Assembly: GCF_002163715.1 (NCBI RefSeq)
Contig: NZ_CP015698.1
Location: 558,001-622,000, forward strand
Reading direction: 5' to 3'
Source: Curvibacter sp. AEP1-3
GTDB lineage: Bacteria; Pseudomonadota; Gammaproteobacteria; Burkholderiales; Burkholderiaceae_C
Length of the DNA stretch: 64,000 nt
Part shown: positions 32,054 to 41,345 of the stretch, piece after piece
Layout of the letters: the number at the start of each line of letters is the position of its first letter
Position numbering within the stretch: position 1 is the stretch's first letter
Program-made: the position numbers and the translations under genes
Notes under the pieces: model-generated
The model's input: only the letters and a program-made list of their open reading frames with translations
Told to the model about the DNA's origin: nothing
Database searches by the model: none

Positions 32054-32065
32054 AAGCCTTCCAGT

Positions 32066-32455
32066 TCAGCGGCCACCATTGGAGTGAAAAATCAGCCCAA
32101 TACTTAGCAAAAGGGCTGCCCCCACATCGACCCACATGACTTTGGCGACCGCCGCGCCATGGGTTTGCAATGCCGCAAAAAGCACAAAACCAATCATGCT
32201 GATCAACGCTGCAATACCTACCGGCCAGCGCCATGCGGGGTTGAACATTGCTGCAAAGCAAGCCGCCGCCAACAAGCCAAAGAGAAGCGCACGATGCTGC
32301 ATGAGAATAGTCAAATCCTGCCCCTCACCCAGCGTGACTCCATATGCTGGTTCGAGCGTGGATCGTCCCAGAACACCCGCCAATGGCAGGACGTGGATCA
32401 CACCTGTCAGCCCGAAACTGATGCGGATAAACCACTCGCTGAGTGACGGAGTCAT
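32066..32455 (-). CDS. Small four-helix membrane protein
   Basis: 129 residues with four transmembrane segments. 'YGVTLGEGQDLTILMQHRAL' then LFGLLAAACFAAMF recalls a family of small membrane proteins often mislabelled as phosphopantetheine adenylyltransferase; no enzyme motif is present. Its ATG overlaps the upstream stop as ATGA with GGAGGAGAAA ahead. Confidence 0.65.
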   Translation of the reverse strand: MTPSLSEWFIRISFGLTGVIHVLPLAGVLGRSTLEPAYGVTLGEGQDLTILMQHRALLFGLLAAACFAAMFNPAWRWPVGIAALISMIGFVLFAALQTHGAAVAKVMWVDVGAALLLSIGLIFHSNGGR

Positions 32456-32700
32456 GCTTTTTCTCCTCCACTGATGAATTGGAGAGTTGGACCCAAGGAT
32501 CCGGTTAAGGGAGCGAGATACAAATGTGGTTTCTTCACAGGGGTTCCTTTCAACGTACGACCAGTGTGTTCGTTAAGTTGAATCGACTCAATTACTTCAC
32601 AGGTAATTGAAAAGACAGCGTTTCGCTTTCCACAACGACATGAGCAAACGATCAGCGCGCTATTCTTTAGGCCTGTCAAATACAAAATCACTACCCCCAT
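32452..32700 (-). CDS. Small Cys-containing hypothetical protein
   Basis: 82 residues, MGVVILYLTGLKNSALIVCS onward, with CSCRCGK and a further Cys, then a basic middle. The 4-base ATGA overlap with the next gene argues that it is translated, but its start overlaps the EVE gene start region on the other strand and a TTGACA element, so the N-terminus may begin later. No family recognised. Confidence 0.35.
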   Translation of the reverse strand: MGVVILYLTGLKNSALIVCSCRCGKRNAVFSITCEVIESIQLNEHTGRTLKGTPVKKPHLYLAPLTGSLGPTLQFISGGEKA

Positions 32701-33172
32701 GCTCCACTACTGGCTCATGAAAGCCGAGCCCGCCGAGGCCTCGATTGACGACGTGCTGGCCATGCCCGACGCCACCGTGGGCTGGACCGGCGTGCGCAAC
32801 TACCAAGCCCGCAATTTCATGCGCGACAGCATGCAGGTAGGCGATGGAGTGCTGTTCTACCACTCCAGTTGTGCGCAGCCCGGTGTGGTGGGCATTGCTC
32901 GGGTCGCGTCCGGCATCAAGGCAGACCCCACCCAATTTGACCCCGCGTCGCCCTATTTCGATGCGGCGAGCAAGCCCGAAGCGCCCCGCTGGCTCCTGGT
33001 CGATGTACAGGTAGTCCACAAGACGCGCAACCTCACGTTGCCGGAGCTTCGGGCTGATGCGGCCCTCGCCGATCTCCTCATTCTCAAAAAAGGCAACCGG
33101 CTGTCCATCACGCCGGTGGAGCCTGCGCATTGGCAACAAATCGTGAGCGTGCTCGGACATCCGGGAGCCTGA
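32699..33172 (+). CDS. EVE-domain protein
   Basis: 157 residues. 'YWLMKAEPAEASIDDVLAMP' then 'WTGVRNYQARNFMRDSMQVG', 'GVLFYHSSCAQPGVVGIARV' and 'LLILKKGNRLSITPVEPAHW' are the full set of EVE (PUA-like) blocks. EVE domains bind modified bases in DNA or RNA. Usual length. Solitary EVE proteins like this are common in proteobacteria near housekeeping genes. Followed at once by the lyase gene. Confidence 0.93.
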   Translation: MLHYWLMKAEPAEASIDDVLAMPDATVGWTGVRNYQARNFMRDSMQVGDGVLFYHSSCAQPGVVGIARVASGIKADPTQFDPASPYFDAASKPEAPRWLLVDVQVVHKTRNLTLPELRADAALADLLILKKGNRLSITPVEPAHWQQIVSVLGHPGA

Positions 33173-33175
33173 ACG

Positions 33176-35074
33176 ATGCAGAGGCCGCGTTTTCCAAAGT
33201 TATGGGCGTGCGTTCTTTGGCTGGCAGGTGCGCTGCTTTCAAGTGCCCATGCCGGTCGCTTCGTAGACATTGCGCCCGAGCGGGTGGCCAGCCTCACCCA
33301 ACAATTGCCTGAAAAACCATCCGGTTTAGGGCCTGCTTGTCTGGATCGCTCCGCCTGGGGGCAAGCAGACGTTCAACGGCGCCTGCAAGAGGTCACCAAA
33401 GCTGCTGAAAAAATCGCCGCGCAGCCCGTGCCTCCGTGGGACGACGAGGCCTACCTCGAATACAGCCGCAATGGCGTTCGTGGCAATGGCGAACGCATGA
33501 TGAACGCGCGCAAAGCGGGGCTGCATGTGCTGGTGCTGGCGGAATGCAGCCAATGGGCGGGCAGCTACCTTCCCTCCATCTCACGCTTGCTCCAAGCCCT
33601 GAGCACACAACCCACCTGGACGTGGCCGGCCCATGACAAGGATTTGCGCAATTTCCGCGGGCAGCGTTTTGAGGTGGATTTGTTTGCCGCCGACACAGCC
33701 AACGAACTGGCCCAAGCGCTCTACCTGCTGGGCGACAAGTTGGATGGCTCGACCCGAAAGATGGTGCGGGATACCGTGGTGCAACGCGTACTCGCCCCGG
33801 TGCGCGCCAGCTACGAGACCGGAGGCAAAGACCACTGGTGGCTCAAGGCAGACCACAACTGGAACGCGGTGTGCCTCAAAGGGGTGACAGGCACTGCATT
33901 GGCGCTGCTGCCCAACCGCGAAGACCGTGCAGTATTTGTGGCGGGCGCGGAGCATTACATCCGCAACTATCTGGGTGGTTTCCCGCCGGACGGCTACGCG
34001 CTGGAGGGCCCCGGCTACTGGAACTATGGCTTCTCGCACTACACAGAGTTGCGGGAAATGCTGATGCAGGCCACCGCTGGCCGGCTAGACCTGTTTGACA
34101 ACCCGCTTGTGCGCGAAGTGGCGCTCTATGGGTACCGGTTTGAGATGACGCCGGGAAATGTGGCGCTGTTTGGAGACGCAGGGCGCAACACCCGCATGGA
34201 TGACACCACGCGCGCCTATGCCAACGAGGCCTATGGCCTTGGCCAGCCGCAAACCCTGTTCAGCCAGAGCGTGAGCGTCAATGCCCCGGCCAACTCCAGC
34301 CCGCTGGTACAGGCATCCATCAAGCTGTTCAGCAAGCCGGCACCTGCAGGCCATGGCAGCGCCTCGGCGGTGGGCTTGCAGACCTACTTCAACACCGTGG
34401 GCGTTCTGGTGTCCCGCCCCGGGCCGGGCGAAACCCTGGGCTTTGCCATCAAGGCGGGAGGCAACGGCAACCACAGCCACAATGATGTGGGCTCCTACAC
34501 CATTGCCCTTGGGGCCGAGCAGCCGGTGGGCGATGCGGGTGCCACGGTGTACTCCTCCAAAACCTTCAGCAAAGACCGCTTCACCATCCGCGGCATCAAC
34601 TCCTGGGGCCATCCGGTTCCCGTAGTGGCGGGCCGTTTGCAACGCGAGTCCACCAAGGTCAAAGCGCCAGTTCCCGAGCAACGAGGCGACGCCAACGGCA
34701 GCATGATGCGCATCGACATGAAGCCCGCCTATGCACTGGATTCGCTACAAAAACTGGAGCGCTCCGCGCAGCATATTCGGGGGCCAGAGCCCAAAGTGAT
34801 CATTGAGGATGCTTTTCGCTTCAGCACCCCTCAGACCTTTGAGTCGGCCATCATCAGCACCGGCCAGTTCCAGCGTGTAGCGGACGACACCTTGGACTTC
34901 TGGCAAAAACGGGAACACCTGCGGGCCAAAATCAGCGCCTCGCAGGCCTTCGAGCTCCAGACCGAAACGGTGACGGAAGAAGGTCTCACCTTCAACCGCA
35001 CCGCCATCCGCTTCCTGCAAGCCGTCACCGGTAATGCCTGGGTGCGCATGGAATTCACCCCGGCGCCCCGCTGA
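33176..35074 (+). CDS. Secreted heparinase II/III-like polysaccharide lyase
   Basis: 632 residues. A signal peptide covers about residues 1-25 (LWACVLWLAGALLSSAHA). The N-terminal 350 residues form an alpha/alpha toroid-like lyase part ('DHWWLKADHNWNAVCLKGVT', 'PDGYALEGPGYWNYGFSHYT'), and the C-terminal part is heparinase II/III-like with NHSHNDVGSYTIALG. Such enzymes degrade uronic-acid polysaccharides in the periplasm or outside. No transporter or partner enzymes are next to it, so the substrate is unknown. Confidence 0.85.
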   Translation: MQRPRFPKLWACVLWLAGALLSSAHAGRFVDIAPERVASLTQQLPEKPSGLGPACLDRSAWGQADVQRRLQEVTKAAEKIAAQPVPPWDDEAYLEYSRNGVRGNGERMMNARKAGLHVLVLAECSQWAGSYLPSISRLLQALSTQPTWTWPAHDKDLRNFRGQRFEVDLFAADTANELAQALYLLGDKLDGSTRKMVRDTVVQRVLAPVRASYETGGKDHWWLKADHNWNAVCLKGVTGTALALLPNREDRAVFVAGAEHYIRNYLGGFPPDGYALEGPGYWNYGFSHYTELREMLMQATAGRLDLFDNPLVREVALYGYRFEMTPGNVALFGDAGRNTRMDDTTRAYANEAYGLGQPQTLFSQSVSVNAPANSSPLVQASIKLFSKPAPAGHGSASAVGLQTYFNTVGVLVSRPGPGETLGFAIKAGGNGNHSHNDVGSYTIALGAEQPVGDAGATVYSSKTFSKDRFTIRGINSWGHPVPVVAGRLQRESTKVKAPVPEQRGDANGSMMRIDMKPAYALDSLQKLERSAQHIRGPEPKVIIEDAFRFSTPQTFESAIISTGQFQRVADDTLDFWQKREHLRAKISASQAFELQTETVTEEGLTFNRTAIRFLQAVTGNAWVRMEFTPAPR

Positions 35075-35199
35075 TCCCCGGCAAGGGCAGGCGCGATTTG
35101 CATGCGCCTTGGCGCGAATGGCGAGTGACGTGGCGCGTCTTGCCGCCTACGATTCAGCTATTCCGTCAACAAACCTCTCTGCATTCACAGGAAAACGCC

Positions 35200-36036
35200 A
35201 TGTCTACATCTTCACGCCCCCAAGTCGTCCTCATCACCGGTGCTTCATCCGGCATGGGCAAAGAAGCCGCCAAGTTACTGCTTCGCCAAGGCCATGTGGT
35301 CTACACCGCTGCGCGCCGCGTCGAGCTGATGCAAGACCTGCAGGCTCTGGGTGCACATCCCCTCAAAATGGATGTCACTGATGAAGCCCAGATGCAAGCC
35401 GGTATCGCGCAAATCACCGCAGCCCACGGCGGCGTGGACGTGCTGGTGAACAACGCCGGCTTCGGCATCTACGGTGCCATGGAAGACACCAGCATGGCCG
35501 ATGCGCGCTACCAGTTCGATGTGAACTTCTTCGGCCTGGCCCGCATGACCCAATTGGTGCTGCCTCATATGCGCAGCCAGCAGCGCGGGCGCATCATCAA
35601 CATCTCGTCCATGGGCGGCAAGATGTATACCCCGCTGGGTAGCTGGTACCACGCCACCAAGCACGCTCTGGAGGGCTGGAGCGATTGCCTGCGCCTGGAG
35701 CTGGCACCCTTCGGCATTCAGGTGGTGATCGTGGAGCCCGGCATCATTGCCACGGAGTTCGGCGACGTGATGACCGGCCCGCTGCTGGAACGCTCCGGCA
35801 AAGGCCCCTACGCCAAGCTGGCACACATCGTGGCCAAGGCCACTGGCGACGCTTACAGCAAGCCCAATGCTGCGTCCCCGGCTTCCGTGATTGCGGACGT
35901 GATCGCCGAAGCCATCGCCGCCCCCAAGCCCAAAACCCGCTACGTGGCAGGCAAAATGGCCAAACCACTGATGTTCATCCGCAAATGGTTCGGTGACCGC
36001 TTCTTTGACATGGCGGTCATGAGCCAGATGAAGTAA
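35200..36036 (+). CDS. Short-chain dehydrogenase/reductase
   Basis: 278 residues. Rossmann motif TGASSGMGKEAAK, NNAGFG, the catalytic S in ISSMGG and YHATKHALEG (Y-x3-K). The layout resembles classical SDRs of the DltE/YqjQ kind; substrate unknown. The ribosome binding site is CAGGAAAA. Just upstream (35075-35199) is a short non-coding stretch. It is followed 26 bases later by an AraC-type regulator that may control it. Confidence 0.88.
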   Translation: MSTSSRPQVVLITGASSGMGKEAAKLLLRQGHVVYTAARRVELMQDLQALGAHPLKMDVTDEAQMQAGIAQITAAHGGVDVLVNNAGFGIYGAMEDTSMADARYQFDVNFFGLARMTQLVLPHMRSQQRGRIINISSMGGKMYTPLGSWYHATKHALEGWSDCLRLELAPFGIQVVIVEPGIIATEFGDVMTGPLLERSGKGPYAKLAHIVAKATGDAYSKPNAASPASVIADVIAEAIAAPKPKTRYVAGKMAKPLMFIRKWFGDRFFDMAVMSQMK

Positions 36037-36062
36037 TCATCGCCACCTGACAGGAGCACCCG

Positions 36063-37076
36063 GTGAAACACGCCAGCAAATTTGCCATCCAACGCGGCTG
36101 GAAGCTGCTTCTGGCCGACATGGCGCTCCCCGTGGGTGAGGTGCTCGCGTGGGCAGGCCTGCCGGGCGACATGTTTTCGCGCCCGGATGCCAGCCTGAGC
36201 CCGGCTGACTTCTTCAAGCTCTGGAACGGCATGGAGCAAGTGGCCGGTGGCGACGACTTGCCCCTGCGCTTCGGCCGGGCCATTTCGGTCGAGGCGTTTG
36301 ATCCGCCCATCTTCGCCAGCCTGTGTGCCCCCAACATGAATGTGGCACTGCAGCGGCTCTCCAGCTTCAAGCGCCTTATCGGGCCCATGATTCTGGAAGT
36401 GCAAGTCACCTCCAACGGCACATCGGCGGATTTGAGCTGCTACGGCTATGAAGGGCATCTGCCCCGCAGCCTTGCGGCCACCGAAATGGTGTTTTTTACC
36501 CAGCTGGCGCGTCTGGCCACCCGCAAACAGGTGGTGCCCCTGCGGGTGGAGCTGGTGCAATTACCGGATGACTGCGCCCCGCTGGAGGCCTTCTTCGGCT
36601 GCGCCTTGCAAGCCGCCGACCGTAACCGCATCACATTCAGCCCTCAAGACGCAGGACACCCGTTTTTGACCGAAGACAACGCCATGTGGGAGAGCTTTGA
36701 GCCCGCCTTGATGAAGCGCATCACCGATCAGGACCACTCGGCCAAAGCCTCTGAGCGGGTGCACAGCGCCTTGCTGGGGTTGCTGCCCGGCGGGCGTAGC
36801 GGCATTGACGATGTAGCTACCAAACTGCTCACCAGTCGGCGGACCTTGCAACGGCAGTTGCTCGCAGAAGGCCTGAGCTTTCAAGATGTGCTCAACCGCA
36901 CCCGCCGGGAGCTGGCCGAGCACTACCTGCGCCAGGATGCCATCACGCCCGGCGAAGTGTCGTGGCTGCTGGGCTTTCAGGATGGCAACTCATTCATTCG
37001 CGCCTTCAAGGGTTGGACCGGCAGCACTCCCGGCCAGTACCGCAGCAACATGCCACGCCGAGCTGCCCCCATGTAA
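36063..37076 (+). CDS. AraC-family transcriptional regulator
   Basis: 337 residues. The N-terminal 200 residues belong to the arabinose-binding-like sensor domain of the OruR/ArgR-like subgroup ('LSPADFFKLWNGMEQVAGGD', 'DLPLRFGRAISVEAFDPPIF'). The C-terminal AraC HTH runs from VHSALLGLLPGGRSG through 'TSRRTLQRQLLAEGLSFQDV' to the WLLGFQDGNSFIRAFKGWTG and PGQYR blocks. Ligand unknown. Lies between the SDR and MAPEG genes on the same strand. Confidence 0.92.
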   Translation: MKHASKFAIQRGWKLLLADMALPVGEVLAWAGLPGDMFSRPDASLSPADFFKLWNGMEQVAGGDDLPLRFGRAISVEAFDPPIFASLCAPNMNVALQRLSSFKRLIGPMILEVQVTSNGTSADLSCYGYEGHLPRSLAATEMVFFTQLARLATRKQVVPLRVELVQLPDDCAPLEAFFGCALQAADRNRITFSPQDAGHPFLTEDNAMWESFEPALMKRITDQDHSAKASERVHSALLGLLPGGRSGIDDVATKLLTSRRTLQRQLLAEGLSFQDVLNRTRRELAEHYLRQDAITPGEVSWLLGFQDGNSFIRAFKGWTGSTPGQYRSNMPRRAAPM

Positions 37077-37139
37077 TGCGGGTTGCCCCTAGGGGGCGGT
37101 CTGCTATGGTTTCGCATCACAACAAAGGAGAAAAGTTTC

Positions 37140-37547
37140 ATGACTGCATTGCAAGCATTGGTGGGTTTTGCACTTTGGACGCTGGCCTTGATCACGCTGG
37201 TGTTTTTGTACCGCGGGCTGCGCTTTCTGCGGGGTACGCCCATCAATCACTGGCCGCGGGGCAACAAACCGCAGGACGATGCCGGCTTGGTCAAACGCCT
37301 CGAAGACGCCCACGCCAACTGCATGGAAAACCTGCCGGTGTTTGCGGCGCTGGTGCTTGCGGCCAGCCTGATGGACAAGACCAACTCCATTCAAACGATC
37401 GCGCCCTTCGTGCTCTACGCCCGGATCGGCCAGACACTGGCGCACCTGTGGGGCACCGGCCCGCTGCAGGTGTTTGTGCGAGCCAGTTTCTGGAGCGTAC
37501 AGCTGGTGATTTGCCTCTGGATGGCCATTCAGCTGCTGGCGGCCTGA
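37140..37547 (+). CDS. MAPEG-family membrane protein
   Basis: 135 residues from an ATG with AAAGGAGAAAAG upstream. Four transmembrane segments; 'GAKRALEDAHANCMENLPVF'-like block reads here as RLEDAHANCMENLPVFAA, the MAPEG signature with the N-x-x-E-x-x-P core. MAPEG proteins are membrane glutathione-dependent enzymes; bacterial members are mostly uncharacterised. Follows the SDR and AraC genes. Confidence 0.85.
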   Translation: MTALQALVGFALWTLALITLVFLYRGLRFLRGTPINHWPRGNKPQDDAGLVKRLEDAHANCMENLPVFAALVLAASLMDKTNSIQTIAPFVLYARIGQTLAHLWGTGPLQVFVRASFWSVQLVICLWMAIQLLAA

Positions 37548-37575
37548 GGGGCCAATTCATCATCGAACAAGCACC

Positions 37576-37619
37576 TCGCGCTCATGGAATATGCGCAAGC
37601 AGCTCCTTAATTGATAGCA
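37576..37619 (+). repeat. 44-bp dispersed repeat, copy 6
   Basis: TCGCGCTCATGGAATA, TGCGCAAGCAGCTC and GATAGCA. Between the MAPEG gene and the UPF0303 gene, ending 6 bases before the ATG at 37626. Confidence 0.92.
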
Positions 37620-37625
37620 AAAACC

Positions 37626-38117
37626 ATGACCATAGACACTGACCTCGCCCGCCTCGCCCTGCAGGAGGAGCGCCTGCAGTTTGACGCCTTTGACCAGCGC
37701 ACCGCATGGGCGCTGGGCAGCCGCATCAAGGCCCTTAGCGAAGAAGCCGGCGTGGCACTGGCGATTGAAATCCGGCTGGGCAAGGACACCGTGTTCTTCT
37801 ACAGCATGCCCGGCACTGGCCCCACGAATGCGGACTGGGCACGGCGCAAGCGCAACTCGGTAGAGCTGTTGCACACCAGCTCGTACGCGCTCAACCTGAA
37901 GCTCGAAAAAGAAGGCAGCACTCTGGAGGCCAAGCAAGGCCTGCCCCTGCGCGACTACGCCACGCACGGCGGTAGCGTTCCCATTCGGGTACGCGGCGTG
38001 GGTGTGGTCGGGGTGGTGACCGTTTCAGGCATCCCGCAGCGGGACGACCATGCCATGGCCATCAAAGCACTCGCAGAACTCTGCGGTGTGCCTTTGCACG
38101 AGGTGGCGCTGGATTAG
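37626..38117 (+). CDS. UPF0303/GlcG-like heme-degrading-domain protein
   Basis: 163 residues beginning MTIDTDLARLALQEERL. The blocks 'AWALGSRIKALSEEAGVALA', 'ADWARRKRNSVELLHTSSYA' and 'GGSVPIRVRGVGVVGVVTVS' are those of the UPF0303 (YBR137W-like) family, which shares the HbpS/GlcG fold. Role uncertain; some relatives bind heme. A 44-bp repeat ends 6 bases upstream, so no clear ribosome binding site is present. Converges on relA. Confidence 0.85.
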   Translation: MTIDTDLARLALQEERLQFDAFDQRTAWALGSRIKALSEEAGVALAIEIRLGKDTVFFYSMPGTGPTNADWARRKRNSVELLHTSSYALNLKLEKEGSTLEAKQGLPLRDYATHGGSVPIRVRGVGVVGVVTVSGIPQRDDHAMAIKALAELCGVPLHEVALD

Positions 38118-38128
38118 CGCGGAACTGT

Positions 38129-40363
38129 TTAGCGCCGCCGCGCAGAGCGCACGCCGGATAGCTCATTCACGATCTTGAGCACCCGGGTCAAGCGGCCGGA
38201 CTCGGCCACTTCTACAGTGAAAGTCATCCAAGCGGTGCCTTTGACAGACTGGGTTTGCACCCCGATGACATTCATCTTTTCTTTGGCGAACACCTCCGAG
38301 ATATCGCGCAGCAAGCCCTGGCGGTCCAAAGCCTCAACTGCAACGTCCACCGGGTACACGTTCCCGTCTTTGCCGCCCGGGGCGCCCCACTCCACCTCGA
38401 TCAGGCGGTCGCCACTGCGTTGCACCATGTTGCGCAGGTTGGAGCAGTCCGACCGGTGCACGCTCACGCCCTTGCCCCGGGTCACAAAGCCGCTGATCAA
38501 ATCCGGCGGTGCCGGCTTGCAGCACTTGGCCAACTGGGTCATCAGCGAATCGATGCCCACCACCAGTACCCCGCCCTTGCCGCCGGACACACCACGCGGC
38601 TTCTTGAGCGGCATGTAGTCGTCCTGCGTGCCGGCGGGCTCTGGCGGGCGCAGCAGCAGCTCGATGTTGCGCAGTGAAAACTCGTCTTTGCCCACCACCT
38701 CAAACAAGGCGTCGGCATTGTGGAAGCCCAGCTGGCTGGCCAGGTCGTCGAGCTTGATAGCGGTTTTGCCTTCACGCTGCAGCAGCTTTTCTACCGCCTC
38801 GCGGCCCTTGGCCATGGTCTCACCCATGGCCAGCGCATTGAACCAGGCCCGCACCTTGGCGCGCGCCCGGTGACTGACCAGATAGCCCAGCTCGGGGTTG
38901 AGCCAGTCGCGCGAGGGGCCGCCCTCTTTCACGGCAGTCACTTCCACGGTCTGGCCGTTTTTGAGCGGAGTATTCAGCGGCACCATGGCGCCATCCACCT
39001 TGGCACCCCGGCAACGGTGGCCCAGGTTGGTGTGCACGCTGTAGGCAAAGTCCACCGCGGTTGCCCCCTGCGGCAGCTCCACAATGGCGGCATCCGGCGT
39101 GAGCACATAGATGCGGTCGTCAAACATACCCTGCCCGTCGGACGCATGGGCGCCGGAGAGGTCGCGCTCCCAGGCCAGCAATTGGCGCAGCACAGCAATC
39201 TTGGCGTCGTACTCGCCGGCGGCCGTCACGCTGCCGCCATAGCCTTTGGCGCCCGCCTCTTTGTAGGCCCAGTGGGCGGCCACACCATGCTCGGCATGGT
39301 CGTGCATGGCCTGGGTGCGGATTTGCACCTCAATGGGTTGGCTGCCTGCGTCTCTAACTACCGTGTGCAGCGACTGATACCCATTGGGCTTGGGGCGGGC
39401 GATGTAGTCGTCAAATTCTTCAGTGATCGGTGTAAAGCGGGTGTGCACCAGGCTGAGTGCCGCGTAGCAGTCCGGCACCGTGGGCACCACGATGCGCAGC
39501 GCCCGTATGTCGTACACCTGCTCAAAGCCCAGCGACTTGCCCCGCATCTTCTTGACGATGCTGTAAATGTGTTTGGGTCGGCCCTGCACGGTGGCGTGCA
39601 CGCCCTGCGCTACCAACTCGTCCGCCAACTGCTGGCGCAGTCGGTCCACCGAGGCTTCCCGCTCTGTCCGTTTTTCGTCCAGCAGCTTGGCGACCTGCTT
39701 GTAGGTATTGGGCTCGAGGAAGCGGAACGACAAGTCCTCCATCTCCCATTTGATTTCCCAGATGCCCAGCCGGTTGGCCAGTGGCGCAAACACCTGCAGG
39801 GCCTCAGAAGCCAGCCCCGGCGGCACCGGCAACTTGGTCGCCGCAAAGTGCCGCAAGGTCTGCAAGCGCGACGCCAAGCGCAGCATGACCACACGCAGGT
39901 CTTTGCTGAAGGCCAACAGCATCTTGCGAACGCTCTCCGTCTGTGCTGCGGCGGTTTGCGCCATGGGTGCCGCACTACTGCTGTGGCTGGCCGACTGCTG
40001 GGCCAGCCGTGCCATACGCTGCAAGCGCACCAGCTTGGTGGTTTCCAGGGCCAGGTCGGCAAAGTTGTCGCCGAAAGCTTTGGCGATGATTTCGTGGGGC
40101 TTGTTCAGGTGGTCACAGGCATACACCAGGTAGCTGGCAGCCTGCATCGCCTCGGAGCCGCCAATGGTGCGCAAGATGGCGGCTACGGCATCCGCGTGTT
40201 GCAGCACGTTTTCGCCAGTATCCAGTGATTGCGTCGCCAACAAAGGCTCTGCAAAGGCGCGAGCGCGCTGCAGGGCTCCGGCCTGCTCGGGCAGGCTGTC
40301 TGCGGTGGCCGCAATCACTTGCGGGGTGGCCGTGGGTAAGTCCCCGGCATACAAACTTTTCAT
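38129..40363 (-). CDS. relA: GTP pyrophosphokinase RelA
   Basis: 744 residues with the RelA/SpoT order: degenerate HD domain (about 55-120), synthetase domain with 'RPKHIYSIVKKMRGKSLGFE', YDIRALRIVV and YIARPKPNGYQSLHTVV, then a TGS domain (VLTPDAAIVELPQGATAVDF) and a C-terminal ACT domain (GLLRDISEVFAKEKMNVIGV). The HD pair expected in SpoT hydrolases reads CD here (YACDHLNKP) with no matching His, so this is a RelA-type synthetase without hydrolase activity. It makes (p)ppGpp in the stringent response. A separate spoT is expected elsewhere. Confidence 0.95.
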   Translation of the reverse strand: MKSLYAGDLPTATPQVIAATADSLPEQAGALQRARAFAEPLLATQSLDTGENVLQHADAVAAILRTIGGSEAMQAASYLVYACDHLNKPHEIIAKAFGDNFADLALETTKLVRLQRMARLAQQSASHSSSAAPMAQTAAAQTESVRKMLLAFSKDLRVVMLRLASRLQTLRHFAATKLPVPPGLASEALQVFAPLANRLGIWEIKWEMEDLSFRFLEPNTYKQVAKLLDEKRTEREASVDRLRQQLADELVAQGVHATVQGRPKHIYSIVKKMRGKSLGFEQVYDIRALRIVVPTVPDCYAALSLVHTRFTPITEEFDDYIARPKPNGYQSLHTVVRDAGSQPIEVQIRTQAMHDHAEHGVAAHWAYKEAGAKGYGGSVTAAGEYDAKIAVLRQLLAWERDLSGAHASDGQGMFDDRIYVLTPDAAIVELPQGATAVDFAYSVHTNLGHRCRGAKVDGAMVPLNTPLKNGQTVEVTAVKEGGPSRDWLNPELGYLVSHRARAKVRAWFNALAMGETMAKGREAVEKLLQREGKTAIKLDDLASQLGFHNADALFEVVGKDEFSLRNIELLLRPPEPAGTQDDYMPLKKPRGVSGGKGGVLVVGIDSLMTQLAKCCKPAPPDLISGFVTRGKGVSVHRSDCSNLRNMVQRSGDRLIEVEWGAPGGKDGNVYPVDVAVEALDRQGLLRDISEVFAKEKMNVIGVQTQSVKGTAWMTFTVEVAESGRLTRVLKIVNELSGVRSARRR

Positions 40364-40387
40364 GGAAGGCTCACAAGGCGGGGAACG

Positions 40388-41275
40388 TTACCCCAGCAAA
40401 AAAGAAGTCACTGCGTCCTGTTGGTCTTGTGCAATCAGGGTCGGGGCGTGGCCCACACCGGCAAACTCCACCAGGCGGGCTTTGGGGCCACGCTGCGTCA
40501 TGGCCAGTGCCGTCTCGGGTGACAAGAGGTCAGATTCCGCGCCGCGAAGCAACAAAGTGTCTGCCGTGATGGCGTCGTACAGCTGCCACAGTTGCGCCTG
40601 GCCGGCCAGCGCCAGCTCCTCTGTCACCGCCCTGAACGGGATGGCTATCGCAGGGTCGTAGTGCAGCCCCACTTTGCCGTCCGGCAGGGTCTTGACCATG
40701 TGGCGCGACAACTCCAGCCACTGCGCCGGCGTGTGCGGCCCGAAACTGCTCGAGATCGCCCACATGGCATCAGCCGCTTGCTGCAAATCATCGAAGCTCA
40801 CCGCGCGACCCAGATAGGTGCCAATGCGCTGTAGCGACGACCACTGGATCACCGGGCCCACGTCGTTGAGCACCAATTTACGTACCTTCACACCCACCGA
40901 CTGTGCATGCGCAGTCACCGCCAAGCCAATCAGGCCGCCCATGCTGGTGCCCACCCAATCCAGGGTGGCGGGCTTCAGGTGTGCCAACAGACCCAACACG
41001 TCGCCGGCATAGGTCGGCACGCCATAGCCGGCAGGGTCCTTCAGCCAATCGCTCTGGCCACGTCCGGCCACGTCAGGACAGACCACACGGATAGGCTGGG
41101 AAGCGCGGGCTACCAAGGCCTGCGCCAGCACGTCAAAGTCGCGACCCTGTCGCGAGAGGCCATGCACACACACCACGGTGTGGGCGGCTTCCGCAGCGCC
41201 CCACTGCCAATACGCCATGCGGCGCGGACCGTTGGCGTCAGCGCAGGGTACGTAATTCAGCGTAGGTTCAGCCAT
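40388..41275 (-). CDS. Alpha/beta hydrolase
   Basis: 295 residues from the ATG giving MAEPTLNYVPCAD; a longer frame to 41473 has a Pro/Ala-rich shadow start that lies over bdhA. Alpha/beta-hydrolase marks: VVCVHGLSRQGRDF (oxyanion HG), the nucleophile elbow GTSMGGLIG, acid in RGAESDLLS, and His in FAGVGHAPTL. Diverges from bdhA 70 bases away. Substrate unknown; the pairing with 3-hydroxybutyrate dehydrogenase suggests PHB-oligomer or hydroxyester hydrolysis by inference only. Confidence 0.88.
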   Translation of the reverse strand: MAEPTLNYVPCADANGPRRMAYWQWGAAEAAHTVVCVHGLSRQGRDFDVLAQALVARASQPIRVVCPDVAGRGQSDWLKDPAGYGVPTYAGDVLGLLAHLKPATLDWVGTSMGGLIGLAVTAHAQSVGVKVRKLVLNDVGPVIQWSSLQRIGTYLGRAVSFDDLQQAADAMWAISSSFGPHTPAQWLELSRHMVKTLPDGKVGLHYDPAIAIPFRAVTEELALAGQAQLWQLYDAITADTLLLRGAESDLLSPETALAMTQRGPKARLVEFAGVGHAPTLIAQDQQDAVTSFLLG

Positions 41276-41345
41276 GGTGCAGTCACTCGTTTGATAATGA
41301 CCACATCCTAATGGAATCCCCCCACCACTTTGTGAAGGAAGACGC